Shown here in pieces: positions 27,676 to 36,373 of a stretch of DNA of 64,000 nucleotides; within the stretch, counting starts at the first letter, position 1, and the number at the start of each line of letters is the position of its first letter. The DNA is from Rufibacter ruber. Lineage in GTDB: Bacteria > Bacteroidota > Bacteroidia > Cytophagales > Hymenobacteraceae. The translations under genes and the position numbers were made by a program. The notes beneath the pieces are model-generated. The model was given only the letters and a program-made list of their open reading frames with translations. It was not told the origin of the DNA and did not search any database. Location of the stretch: contig NZ_LRMM01000010.1 in the NCBI RefSeq assembly GCF_001647275.1, positions 43,998-107,997 of the forward strand, written 5' to 3'.

Positions 27676-28780
27676 CGCCAGAATGGTAAACTCATCTGGA
27701 ATTGGCGTTTACATAAAGCAGACCATACCGTACTTACTCCCATTGGCCAAGGTGATAGTTCTTGGCAGGAAAGAGGAATTGCAAAAATTTAGCTGGGCCC
27801 CGCAAGTTACTATCATACCTATATCAGCCCCCATCTATTCCATAAAAGAGCAGGTGGAGTTGTGCTGGAAGATCCCAACTTGTGATGTCTTCTGGTCTCC
27901 TCACTATACTACCCCACTTCTTCCTATAAGGGCCAAAAGAAGGCTGGTAACTATACATGACACCTACCACCTGGCCTACAGGCAAAACCTAACCCTCAAG
28001 CAAAAAATATATGCTACCTTTTTTTTGAATGCCGCGGTAAGGGTGGCAGATCAGGTGGTAACTGTTTCAAATTTCTCTAAAAAAGAGATCACCCACTATA
28101 CCCATTGTGCCCCTGAAAAAATTACCGTCATTCACAGTGGGGTAGATAAAAGCATTTTTCATGAAGATTTCAGTGCTACGCAGATAAAAGAACTGCGTAG
28201 CCAGCTCCCTGCCCTGCCCAAACAGGACTACCTTTTGTACGTGGGCAATGTAAAGCCCCACAAGAACCTCAAAACGCTTCTGGCAGCCTATGCCCTACTG
28301 CCCCTGGCGCTACGTCAAAAATTCCACTTGGTAATTGTAGGTCAGAAACAGGGCTTTCTGACCCCAGACCAGGAGGTGTTTAAACAGCTGGAGAGGCAGC
28401 CGGAACTAAAAAACTTTGTTCATTTCACCGGCTTTGTGCCAGATTCTCTTTTGCCGTTACTCTATAAATGCGCATCTTTGTCGGTTTTTCCTTCTATTTA
28501 TGAAGGGTTTGGGCTGCCGCCACTGGAGTCTATGGCCTGTGGCTGCCCAGTGGTGGCATCTACTTCTGCCAGTATCCCAGAAGTTTGCGGAGACGCCGTG
28601 TTATATTTTGACGCGTTGAATGTAGGTCAGCTTAGGCAGCAGATGGAGCGGGTGTTGCAGGACCAACCCTTACAGGCTGAGTTAATCCAGAAAGGGCGGG
28701 AAAGATGTCTGAAATTCTCCTGGGAAGCATCTTCTTTAAAGCACGTTCAGTTGTTTAAAAAGCTTCTGGAGACGGTTTAG
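27656..28780 (+). CDS. Family 4 glycosyltransferase
   Basis: A GT-B retaining glycosyltransferase of 374 residues. The N-terminal domain starts PSIVIDARMVNSSGIGVYIK; the donor-binding C-terminal domain has YVGNVKPHKNLKTLL and the motif FPSIYEGFGLPPLESMACG, whose first glutamate binds the nucleotide sugar. ATG 27656 was preferred to an upstream codon because MPSIVIDARM is the usual mannosyltransferase-like start. It overlaps the polymerase/ligase gene. Confidence 0.92.
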   Translation: MPSIVIDARMVNSSGIGVYIKQTIPYLLPLAKVIVLGRKEELQKFSWAPQVTIIPISAPIYSIKEQVELCWKIPTCDVFWSPHYTTPLLPIRAKRRLVTIHDTYHLAYRQNLTLKQKIYATFFLNAAVRVADQVVTVSNFSKKEITHYTHCAPEKITVIHSGVDKSIFHEDFSATQIKELRSQLPALPKQDYLLYVGNVKPHKNLKTLLAAYALLPLALRQKFHLVIVGQKQGFLTPDQEVFKQLERQPELKNFVHFTGFVPDSLLPLLYKCASLSVFPSIYEGFGLPPLESMACGCPVVASTSASIPEVCGDAVLYFDALNVGQLRQQMERVLQDQPLQAELIQKGRERCLKFSWEASSLKHVQLFKKLLETV

Positions 28781-28845
28781 AGGTAAACAGTGGGTTAAGC
28801 GGTTCTTGAACGGAATGGGTAAGGACACATTTTAATGGCAAATTT

Positions 28846-29967
28846 GTGAAAGTTGCGATTGTACATGAATGGTTTGTTGATTTCTCTGGATCAGAAAGAG
28901 TCATTGAACAGCTGCTGCAGGTTTTCCCGGAGGCAGACCTGTTCTCAGTGATTGACTTTATGCCTGATACCTTCAGAAAGCACCTTTTACACAAAAAAGC
29001 CACTACAACCTTCATCCAGCATCTCCCCTTCGCCAGAAAACAGTACAGAAACTATTTGCCCCTGATGCCGCTGGCCATTGAGCAGCTAGATGTCTCTGCG
29101 TATGATGTTGTGCTCTCAAGCAGCCATGCCGTAGCCAAAGGCGTACTGACCCATGCCAACCAACTGCATATCTGCTACTGCCATTCGCCCGCCCGCTATG
29201 CCTGGGACCTGTACCACCAGTACCTGCAGGAGTCTGGGTTGAAAACGGGGATCAAAGGCTTTTTTGCCAAGATAATCCTGCACCGGTTCAGGCTCTGGGA
29301 CCTGGCCTCCACGCAGCGGGTTGATTATTTCTTAGCCAATTCTAACTATATTGCCCGTAGAATTTCTAAAAACTACGGAAGGCAATCTACTGTCATATAT
29401 CCCCCGGTAGACGTAGACAGCTTTGCCACCGTGCCCCAGCATGGCGACTTTTATTTTACCGCCTCCCGCATGGTCACCTACAAACGGATTGATCTGATTG
29501 TAGAGGCGTTCAGGGACATGCCTGACAAAAAACTGGTGGTGATTGGAGACGGGCCAGATTTTCAGAAAATAAAGAAATTAGCCTCTAAGAACGTCACCCT
29601 GCTGGGCTATCAGCCTTTTGAGGTCCTGAAAGATTACCTGCAGCGGGCAAAAGCCTTTATTTTTGCCGCCGAAGAAGATTTTGGCATCACCCCGGTAGAA
29701 GCGCAGGCCTGCGGCACCCCTGTCATAGCGTATGGCAAGGGCGGCGCCCTTGAAACGGTCACTCCTGTTTCCGGGCTATTTTTCAGAAATCAGACCAAAA
29801 CCAGCCTACAGGAAGCCATAGCAACTTTTGAAGATACGCAGTTCCAGTTTGACCCCCATAAAATAAAGGCCTCTGTGCAACGGTTTAACAATAACCGTTT
29901 TAAGGAAGAAATACAGCAGTTTGTAACAGAGAAATTTCATGGGTTTCAGCAAAGCCTCTCTCACTAA
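28846..29967 (+). CDS. Family 4 glycosyltransferase (GTG start)
   Basis: A 373-residue GT-B glycosyltransferase. KVAIVHEWFVDFSGSERVI opens the acceptor domain; CYCHSPARYAWDLYHQYL is shared by a mannosyl/glycosyltransferase subgroup; the donor domain includes YFTASRMVTYKRIDLIV and FAAEEDFGITPVEAQACG with the EX7E-type pair. The start is GTG at 28846; the nearby ATG at 28834 is closed by a stop. Near residues 306-320 the coding sequence coincides with a degenerate copy of the dispersed palindrome yet reads sensibly as protein. The last 29 bases overlap the next gene. Confidence 0.9.
   Translation: MKVAIVHEWFVDFSGSERVIEQLLQVFPEADLFSVIDFMPDTFRKHLLHKKATTTFIQHLPFARKQYRNYLPLMPLAIEQLDVSAYDVVLSSSHAVAKGVLTHANQLHICYCHSPARYAWDLYHQYLQESGLKTGIKGFFAKIILHRFRLWDLASTQRVDYFLANSNYIARRISKNYGRQSTVIYPPVDVDSFATVPQHGDFYFTASRMVTYKRIDLIVEAFRDMPDKKLVVIGDGPDFQKIKKLASKNVTLLGYQPFEVLKDYLQRAKAFIFAAEEDFGITPVEAQACGTPVIAYGKGGALETVTPVSGLFFRNQTKTSLQEAIATFEDTQFQFDPHKIKASVQRFNNNRFKEEIQQFVTEKFHGFQQSLSH
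29762..29803. repeat. Degenerate dispersed palindrome inside a coding sequence
   Basis: CTGTTTCCGGGCTATTTTTC followed by AGAAATCAGACCAAAACCAG resembles the family layout and lies in frame in the GT4 gene. Because the encoded VSGLFFRNQT also fits GT4 proteins, chance resemblance is possible. Confidence 0.4.
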
Positions 29968-31204
29968 AATCAGGACCGGGGAAAGCCTTTTTGCTTTCCT
30001 GGTGTACTTGTATGCTTTTTGTCTTCCGCTCAGAACCAACCTGAAGTCTATTCTTCTCTTTGTCCTGCTGGGCTTCTTTCTCTGGCACACGGTCAAGACC
30101 AGGCCAGCCCTTTCCTCCATCTTACGGGAAAAAACTTTTTTGGCCCTGCTTGCCCTTTTCTGTCTCACGCTCCTGTCTGTGCTGTACAGTTCTAATGTGA
30201 AAGCAGCCCTCAACTTTGTGCACCTGCTGGCCACGCTCCCGCTGCTGGCGGTCATGTTTTACCGGAAACTGACCCGGGAGCAGGTGCAAAACGCCTTGTT
30301 TGCCTTCAGCTTTGGCTGCTTCTTACTCAGCGTATACGCCATTACTATTATCTTCTTAGAGTACTTTGGGAAGTTCCCGGAACATTTGACCAGGGCGGGG
30401 CTGATAGACTGGACCTATTTCTCTTACTTTCTACCCCAGCGAATAGACTTTCATGCCCCCTATTACAGTCTGTACATAAGTACCAGCCTTTTAATCCACT
30501 GCTATTTCCTCTATCAGAAAAAGAAAAGTGGTGACTTGAAAAGCATGGGGGGCCACCTGCTCTTCTGCTTGTTTTTCTTTGCACTGCTTGCCTTGCTTTC
30601 TTCCCGCACGTCTTTAGTGGTGACTATGTTGGTATTAGCGCTGGTAATGGTCTACCGGGCGGCACAAGCAAGAAGGTTTGGGATGCTGGTGGTCATCTTA
30701 TTGGGCACGTTGGTCACCGGAATCACCCTGGTTCAGAAGGTAACCTACCTCCGCATAAAATTCACAGAGAACGCAGGGGTTGACCAACGCCGGCAGATGT
30801 GGCAAGGGGCGTTGGAAGTGATCAAAGAAAACCCATTGTTGGGAGTAGGCGCTGGTGACCGGGAAGAAGCGTTGGTGAAAAGGTATAAAGAAAATGGTTT
30901 CACTGAAGGGGTAAAATTCAGGTTTGACGCCCACAACCAATACCTTATGTTTGGGGTGGAAATAGGGGTTATTGGCGTTGCGCTATTTCTCTTATTTCTC
31001 CTCTTCACCCTCTGGAAGGCATACAGACAGCAAAACTTCCTGCTGTTTTGCTTTGTCCTGATCTTTGCGTTGTGCTGCCTCACAGAGTCCCTGCTGCAAC
31101 GGCGTGACGGGAGCCTGCTCTTCTCCTTTCTCATCTCCCTCCTGCTGTTTGCCCCCAGAAGAAGCAACCAGCAAGCATCTGTTGCCAAACCTTCAGAAGT
31201 ATAA
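29939..31204 (+). CDS. O-antigen polymerase/ligase family membrane protein
   Basis: A 421-residue multi-spanning protein, the second of this class in the locus. It has about eleven hydrophobic segments, a cytoplasmic basic stretch near residue 205 (YQKKKSGDLK), and a periplasmic loop about 270-335 with the motif-like NPLLGVGAGDREEALVKRY and RFDAHNQYLMFGVEIG, where the histidine in AHNQY is the residue conserved in WaaL-type ligases. This makes it the better ligase candidate of the two. It ends the polysaccharide gene series. Confidence 0.85.
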   Translation: MGFSKASLTKIRTGESLFAFLVYLYAFCLPLRTNLKSILLFVLLGFFLWHTVKTRPALSSILREKTFLALLALFCLTLLSVLYSSNVKAALNFVHLLATLPLLAVMFYRKLTREQVQNALFAFSFGCFLLSVYAITIIFLEYFGKFPEHLTRAGLIDWTYFSYFLPQRIDFHAPYYSLYISTSLLIHCYFLYQKKKSGDLKSMGGHLLFCLFFFALLALLSSRTSLVVTMLVLALVMVYRAAQARRFGMLVVILLGTLVTGITLVQKVTYLRIKFTENAGVDQRRQMWQGALEVIKENPLLGVGAGDREEALVKRYKENGFTEGVKFRFDAHNQYLMFGVEIGVIGVALFLLFLLFTLWKAYRQQNFLLFCFVLIFALCCLTESLLQRRDGSLLFSFLISLLLFAPRRSNQQASVAKPSEV

Positions 31205-31214
31205 GCCCCGCTCC

Positions 31215-31258
31215 TTCTGTTTCCGGGTTGTTTTTGCAAAATCAGGCTGAAAACAGAA
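31215..31258. repeat. Dispersed palindrome, copy 13
   Basis: Arms TTCTGTTTCCGGGTTG and CAGGCTGAAAACAGAA around TTTTTGCAAAAT, 10 bases after the last polysaccharide gene. Confidence 0.75.
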
Positions 31259-31305
31259 CCCATTCCCATGCCGTTTTTCAGAGATACTCTTGAAAAAGCC
31301 TCAGG

Positions 31306-31347
31306 TCTGTTTTAGAGCTGTTTTTCTAAAAACAGCTCTAAAACAGA
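31306..31347. repeat. Dispersed palindrome, copy 14 (perfect)
   Basis: Perfect arms TCTGTTTTAGAGCTG and CAGCTCTAAAACAGA. The GAGCTG/CAGCTC pair replaces the usual GGCCTG/CAGGCC, a compensating change. Confidence 0.92.
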
Positions 31348-31393
31348 AAGTTTGAGTTGCTCACAAACCACCGTAAGTCTTTCCTGAATTTGC

Positions 31394-31401
31394 TATCTTC
31401 G
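31394..31401 (+). promoter_or_regulatory. Candidate -7 box of hisS
   Basis: TATCTTCG differs by one base from TAnnTTTG and lies 19 bases before the hisS ATG; a clear -33 element is not seen. Confidence 0.4.
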
Positions 31402-31420
31402 CGGCATTAGTAACTTCAGT

Positions 31421-32803
31421 ATGAGCAAAGACAAACCTTCTATCCCCAAGGGCACCCGTGATTTTGGGCCGGCCACGGTGGTGAAACGCAATTATATCTT
31501 CTCCATCATCAAGCGCACCTTTGAGAAATTTGGGTTTCTGCCGCTGGAGACCCCGGCCATGGAGAACCTCTCAGTGCTTACCGGCAAATACGGGGACGAA
31601 GGGGACCAACTCATTTTCAAGATCCTCAACTCCGGTGATTTCCTGAATAAAATCACCCCCCAGGACCTGGAGCAGGGCTACAAGCCGCTCACCCGTAAAA
31701 TTTCTGAGAAAGCCCTGCGCTATGACCTCACCGTACCCTTTGCCCGGTACGTGGTCATGAACCGCAATGACATCTCCTTCCCCTTCAAGCGTTACCAGAT
31801 TCAGCCGGTGTGGCGGGCAGACCGTCCGCAAAGAGGCCGGTACCGTGAATTCTACCAGTGTGACGCCGACGTGGTAGGCACTAATTCCCTGCTCTGCGAA
31901 GCCGAAATCATTTTAATGATGGATGAGGTGCTAAGCACGTTGGGGCTGGACGATTTTACCATCAAATTCAACCACCGCGGGCTGTTGGCCGGCATTGCCG
32001 AAGCCATTGGTGCCTTCGGCCGGGAGGCCGATTTATGCGTGGCCATTGACAAACTGGACAAAGTTGGGCAGGAGGCCGTAAACAACGAGCTCAGGGAGAA
32101 AGGCATTTCTGAAGAGGCGGTGACCCAGCTGCAGCCAATCCTGGAACTCTCAGGTGACGTGCAAGATCTGCTGCCCCAGCTAGACGCGCTCCTGCAAACC
32201 TCTGAAGAAGGCCAGCGCGGCCTGAGAGACATCAGACAGATGCTGGCGTTTCTGGGCTCCTTTTCGCTAAACAAGGCAAAACTGCAGCTTGATGTCACCC
32301 TGGCCCGGGGCCTCTCCTACTACACCGGCTGCATCTTTGAGGTGAAAGTGAACAACGTGCAGATGGGCAGCATCAGCGGCGGCGGGCGCTATGACAACCT
32401 CACCGGCATGTTTGGGCTGCCGGGCGTGTCTGGGGTGGGCTTCTCGTTTGGCGTGGACCGCATTTTTGATGTACTGGAGGAGCTCAACCTATTCCCGAAA
32501 GACAGCCAGACCATTACGCAGGTGCTGATCTCTAATTTTGATGATGCCGCAATGCGGTACTCACTGCCTGTATTGCAGACATTACGTAAAGCTGGCATAG
32601 CCGCTGAGCTTTTCCCGGAGTCTGCCAAGCTGAAGAAACAGATGGGCTACGCTGACCAGAAAAACATCCCGTACGTGCTCTTGATTGGTTCAGAGGAAAT
32701 GGAAAGCGGCCAGTTGAACCTGCGCAACATGCGCACGGGGGAGCAGAAGAGCCTCCCGTTGGCAGAGATTGTTTCTGAACTGCAAAACAGCCTACCCGCA
32801 TAA
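31421..32803 (+). CDS. hisS: Histidine--tRNA ligase
   Basis: Class II aminoacyl-tRNA synthetase charging tRNA-His. The 460-residue protein begins IPKGTRDFGP and shows motif 1 (KRTFEKFGFLPLETPAME), LRYDLTVPFARYV with motif 2 around RYREFYQCDADVVG, the His-specific ARGLSYYTGCIFEV and motif 3 SGVGFSFGVDRIFDVL. A C-terminal anticodon-binding domain follows from about residue 365. Length fits the Bacteroidota enzyme. The stop is one base from the hutH start, so the two are almost certainly co-transcribed. Confidence 0.96.
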   Translation: MSKDKPSIPKGTRDFGPATVVKRNYIFSIIKRTFEKFGFLPLETPAMENLSVLTGKYGDEGDQLIFKILNSGDFLNKITPQDLEQGYKPLTRKISEKALRYDLTVPFARYVVMNRNDISFPFKRYQIQPVWRADRPQRGRYREFYQCDADVVGTNSLLCEAEIILMMDEVLSTLGLDDFTIKFNHRGLLAGIAEAIGAFGREADLCVAIDKLDKVGQEAVNNELREKGISEEAVTQLQPILELSGDVQDLLPQLDALLQTSEEGQRGLRDIRQMLAFLGSFSLNKAKLQLDVTLARGLSYYTGCIFEVKVNNVQMGSISGGGRYDNLTGMFGLPGVSGVGFSFGVDRIFDVLEELNLFPKDSQTITQVLISNFDDAAMRYSLPVLQTLRKAGIAAELFPESAKLKKQMGYADQKNIPYVLLIGSEEMESGQLNLRNMRTGEQKSLPLAEIVSELQNSLPA

Positions 32804-32804
32804 A

Positions 32805-34310
32805 ATGGCAGAGCAGCACCTCATCTCCCCCGCCCCCTTTACGCTCTCCCAGATGGACCGAGTATTGCGCAGTGGTGCCACCCTGGCCCTTTCTGAAGAG
32901 GCAGAACAGTTGATAGGGCGCAGCCACCAGTACCTGCACCAGAAACTGAAAGAAGCCACCAAACCGGTGTACGGCATTAACACCGGCTTCGGCTCACTCT
33001 GCAACACCACCATCTCGTCTGAGAACCTGGAGAGGCTGCAACAGAATCTGGTGATGTCGCATGCCTGCGGTACCGGGGCCGAGGTTCCCGCTGAGGTGGT
33101 GAAGCTCATGCTGCTGCTCAAAGTACAGTCCCTGGCATATGGGCACAGTGGCGTGCAGCTATCAACGGTGCAGCGGCTGCTGGCTTTTTACAACCGGGAC
33201 ATTTACCCGGTGGTGTACCAGCAGGGGTCATTAGGCGCCAGCGGCGATCTGGCCCCATTGGCCCATCTCTGCCTGCCGCTGCTGGGCTTAGGCGAAGTGA
33301 CGTTTCAGGATTTCAGGTTGAAGGGAAAAGATGTGCTGGACATTTTCAGCTGGGAACCGGTCACGCTTATGGCCAAAGAAGGGCTGGCGCTCCTGAACGG
33401 CACCCAGTTCATGACGGCCTACGGGATCATGATCTGCCTCAAAGCCCGCCGCCTCTCCTTTGCCGCAGACGCCATTGCCGCCCTTTCCCTGGAAGCCTTT
33501 GAGGGCCTTTCAGACCCGTTCCTGCCGTACATCCATCAGGTGCGGCCCCACCCCGGGCAGCAGCAGTCGGCGGCCAGAATACTGGGGTTGCTGCAGGGCA
33601 GCCAAATGCAGCAGAAACCCAGGGCGCAGGTGCAGGACCCGTATTCATTCAGGTGTGTACCGCAGGTGCACGGGGCAAGCCTGGACGCACTGGCCTACGC
33701 AGAGCAGGTCTTCACCACAGAAATGAACTCTGTGACAGACAATCCCAATGTCTTCCCGGAGGAAGACCTGATTCTGTCTGGCGGAAATTTTCACGGCCAG
33801 CCGTTGGCCCTCGCCCTTGATTTCCTGAGCATCGCCCTGGCCGAGTGGGGCAGCATTTCTGAGCGGCGCTCCTTTCAGCTGGTCTCCGGGCAGCGGGGTC
33901 TTCCGCAGTTTCTGATCCAGGAGCCCGGGCTGAATTCCGGGTTTATGATTCCGCAATACACGGCCGCTTCAATCGTTAGTCAGAATAAGCAACTTTGCAC
34001 GCCGGCCAGCGTTGATTCCATTGTCTCGTCTAACGGGCAGGAAGACCACGTGAGCATGGGGGCGAATGCGGCCACCAAGGGGTATCAGGTAGTGCAGAAC
34101 GTGGAGCGCATTCTGGCCATTGAACTGATGACCGCCGTGCAGGCGCTTGAATTCAGAAGGCCGCTCCAAACGTCACCTGCCCTGGAAAAGCTGGTGCAGG
34201 CATACCGCTCACAGGTGGCGCCCCTGAACCAGGACCGCGTGTTGCAACCAGACATTGACAAAAGCATCCAGTTTATTCAGCAGTACCCCTTTGCAGATTT
34301 GATGGCGTGA
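32805..34310 (+). CDS. hutH: Histidine ammonia-lyase (aromatic amino acid lyase family)
   Basis: Deaminates histidine to urocanate using the self-made MIO group. The 501-residue protein contains GSLGASGDLAPLAHL, where Ala-Ser-Gly cyclises, and NLVMSHACGTG with the substrate-facing histidine typical of HAL rather than phenylalanine lyases. GRSHQYL and SSNGQEDHVSMGANAATKG are also conserved. ATG 32805 is chosen because it gives the family start and sits one base after hisS; an in-frame extension would run back into hisS. Other hut genes (hutU, hutI, hutG) are absent here. Its stop overlaps the next gene's GTG in GTGA. Confidence 0.9.
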   Translation: MAEQHLISPAPFTLSQMDRVLRSGATLALSEEAEQLIGRSHQYLHQKLKEATKPVYGINTGFGSLCNTTISSENLERLQQNLVMSHACGTGAEVPAEVVKLMLLLKVQSLAYGHSGVQLSTVQRLLAFYNRDIYPVVYQQGSLGASGDLAPLAHLCLPLLGLGEVTFQDFRLKGKDVLDIFSWEPVTLMAKEGLALLNGTQFMTAYGIMICLKARRLSFAADAIAALSLEAFEGLSDPFLPYIHQVRPHPGQQQSAARILGLLQGSQMQQKPRAQVQDPYSFRCVPQVHGASLDALAYAEQVFTTEMNSVTDNPNVFPEEDLILSGGNFHGQPLALALDFLSIALAEWGSISERRSFQLVSGQRGLPQFLIQEPGLNSGFMIPQYTAASIVSQNKQLCTPASVDSIVSSNGQEDHVSMGANAATKGYQVVQNVERILAIELMTAVQALEFRRPLQTSPALEKLVQAYRSQVAPLNQDRVLQPDIDKSIQFIQQYPFADLMA

Positions 34311-35956
34311 GAAAACAGCTCCTCTTTTTGTTCACCTGGTTAGGAATGGCAGCAGCCGTATCGGCTCAGCAGGTGCCTTCTTTTTTAGCCTATAATGAAC
34401 AGAATCAGGTGGTAGAGACTTTTTGCGTGGGCCAGCGTATCACGTTCAGAGACAATACCGGGGAGACCAACGTCACCGAGTTTTATGATTTTGACGCAAA
34501 CAACGGGCTTGATTTCTCTGCCAAAGAGACGGCCTTTACCTTTACCACACCGGGTACATACCGGATCACCCAGCTAAAGGGAGTAGGAAACTTTAAGGAA
34601 CGCACCTTTGACGTAAAGGCCGCTGAACCTGCCTCTGCCCCTGTTCTCCAGAAACTTACGCTTGAACTTACCGGCCTTCGGCTCCAAATCCAATCAGGTG
34701 CCATCAATGACCTGGTGGTGGAGCAGGCAAATTCTTCTGGGGGATCTTTTACCGCCATCGCCACGCTTAGAGCAGTTGCCGTGGGGCAAAGCGAACATAC
34801 GGTGCCGCTTGCTTCCCCTTCTGGTTGTTTCAGGGTAAGGGTAACCAACCTGTGCACTGGGAAAGAAACCATTACATCTACTACCGTCTGTACCCAACCC
34901 CTGCAGGTTACTGCTGGTGACCGTAGAAATCCTCTATCCTGGGCTCCAAACGCCAGCATGGGGGCAGTCACCAACTACCAGCTGCTGCGGGGCGGTCAGC
35001 CTTACCAGAACCTTTCAGGCACCCAAACCACTTTTACAGATGAGCAGGTAGCCTGCGGCCGAATTTACACATACCAACTGGTGGCCCTCCTTCCTAACGG
35101 AAGTCAAAGCGTTTCCCTTACCGTTCAGGTGACAACACAGGGCACCACCCCGCCCGCACCTCCCCAACTGGTGGTGAGTTTTACCCCCCAGAACCGGCTG
35201 GTGGCCACCACCGTTGCCCCGGCCCAGGAAACCTTTAAAGAACAAGCGCTTTACAGGAGCCAAGGGGGCGGCGTTTTTAGCCTGATTTCAGAAAAACAGC
35301 CCGGAAACGCCCTTGATCCCTCCTTTTCCAGCTTCTCGCCCAGGCCCTGCTACCAGACCACTTATACAGATTCCTGCAGCCTTACCTCTGCCCGCAGCAA
35401 TACCGCCTGCCCTGCCATTTTAACGGCCCGCCTGCAGCCGGAGGGGGGCGTGCAACTGAGCTGGGAACCTTATGAGGGTTTCACCGCCGGAAACGGAAGC
35501 CAAACCCTGGAACTGGTGGATGAACAAGGGAGCGTGTACTGGAGCACCCAAGTCACCGGGCGCAGTTACCTGGACTTGCAGCCACCCCAAAAATTTCAAC
35601 GGCTACACTACCGGCTGCTTTCCCAGTCTCAGGACCAGCGGCAACAGAGTCTTTCTAACACCGTGGCGGTTGACCAGCCCTTCGGCTTCTTCTTCCCTAC
35701 CGCCTTCAGCCCCAACCATGATGGCTTAAATGATGTGTTCAGAGCAGTGGGGCCAGCGTATGCCTCTAAATTCACCTTACAGGTCCTTAACCGGTGGGGG
35801 CAGATTATTTTTGAGTCCACTACCCCCACTCAGGGCTGGGACGGCACCTATGGCGGCAAACCTGCCCCTCCGGGGGGCTATCTCTATAGGCTTGAGGCCA
35901 TTGATATTAACGGCCAGCGAATTACCAAAAGCGGAACTGTCACGCTGGTCAGGTAG
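34307..35956 (+). CDS. Secreted protein with type B T9SS sorting (gliding motility C-terminal) domain
   Basis: A 549-residue exported protein. It begins with a signal peptide (RKQLLFLFTWLGMAAAVSAQ), carries an early PKD-like segment, then fibronectin-III-like regions (about 180-300), and ends in the gliding-motility-associated C-terminal domain: FFPTAFSPNHDGLNDVF, LNRWGQIIFES and GWDGTYGGKPAPPGGYLYRL. That domain directs secretion by the type IX system and surface attachment. The GTG start overlaps the hutH stop by four bases. The binding target is unknown. A palindrome-like repeat lies in frame at 35270-35311. Confidence 0.88.
   Translation: MRKQLLFLFTWLGMAAAVSAQQVPSFLAYNEQNQVVETFCVGQRITFRDNTGETNVTEFYDFDANNGLDFSAKETAFTFTTPGTYRITQLKGVGNFKERTFDVKAAEPASAPVLQKLTLELTGLRLQIQSGAINDLVVEQANSSGGSFTAIATLRAVAVGQSEHTVPLASPSGCFRVRVTNLCTGKETITSTTVCTQPLQVTAGDRRNPLSWAPNASMGAVTNYQLLRGGQPYQNLSGTQTTFTDEQVACGRIYTYQLVALLPNGSQSVSLTVQVTTQGTTPPAPPQLVVSFTPQNRLVATTVAPAQETFKEQALYRSQGGGVFSLISEKQPGNALDPSFSSFSPRPCYQTTYTDSCSLTSARSNTACPAILTARLQPEGGVQLSWEPYEGFTAGNGSQTLELVDEQGSVYWSTQVTGRSYLDLQPPQKFQRLHYRLLSQSQDQRQQSLSNTVAVDQPFGFFFPTAFSPNHDGLNDVFRAVGPAYASKFTLQVLNRWGQIIFESTTPTQGWDGTYGGKPAPPGGYLYRLEAIDINGQRITKSGTVTLVR
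35270..35311. repeat. Dispersed palindrome inside a coding sequence
   Basis: GGCGTTTTTAGCCTG and CAGCCCGGAAACGCC flank ATTTCAGAAAAA, closely matching the intergenic family. It is read in frame as part of the secreted protein (VFSLISEKQPGNA), so an insertion tolerated or adopted by the protein is plausible. Confidence 0.6.
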
Positions 35957-36373
35957 CAACTCCCCCCTCATCATTGAGCTTGAACGGAAAGAGCAGAAGA
36001 ATTCTCTGTTTTGAATCTCTCTGAAACGCGGAGCAGAAAGTATTCAGATTCATCTTCCCACTCCATTTCCCCAGAAAATCAACTTGTACTTTTCAATTAC
36101 AGATTACGCTTCCTTCGTTAGATTATCCGTCTGTCGTGCACTATAGAATATGTTAAGTACCATAAATTTTTGGTGGCAGGAGCGTTTACGATTTGCACAA
36201 ACCTGGTTCTGATGCTATTAGGTTAGGGCATATTTTTGTATTATTACATCTTAGAGGCCTTCTCTGTGTTACTTCCGGGTTTAACTATCCAGAATAGGAA
36301 GGAAGCAGCAGAAAATCCAGGATTTCACTAATCACTTTTGCTTACTGAAGTAAAACTTTACTTACCTACCTTG
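35957..36373. other. Intergenic region upstream of large adhesin-like gene
   Basis: No gene is supported in these 417 bases. An exact TAnnTTTG match, TATTTTTG, lies at 36231-36238, about 135 bases before the proposed start at 36374, and is the best promoter candidate. The rest is unremarkable. Confidence 0.5.
36231..36238 (+). promoter_or_regulatory. Candidate -7 box of the large secreted protein gene
   Basis: TATTTTTG matches TAnnTTTG; no convincing TTTG is seen about 19-21 bases upstream. Confidence 0.35.

Noticed and set aside
27656..29967. The two GT4 genes as a recent tandem duplication
   Set aside because: Apart from shared fold motifs their sequences differ throughout; they are separate subfamilies.
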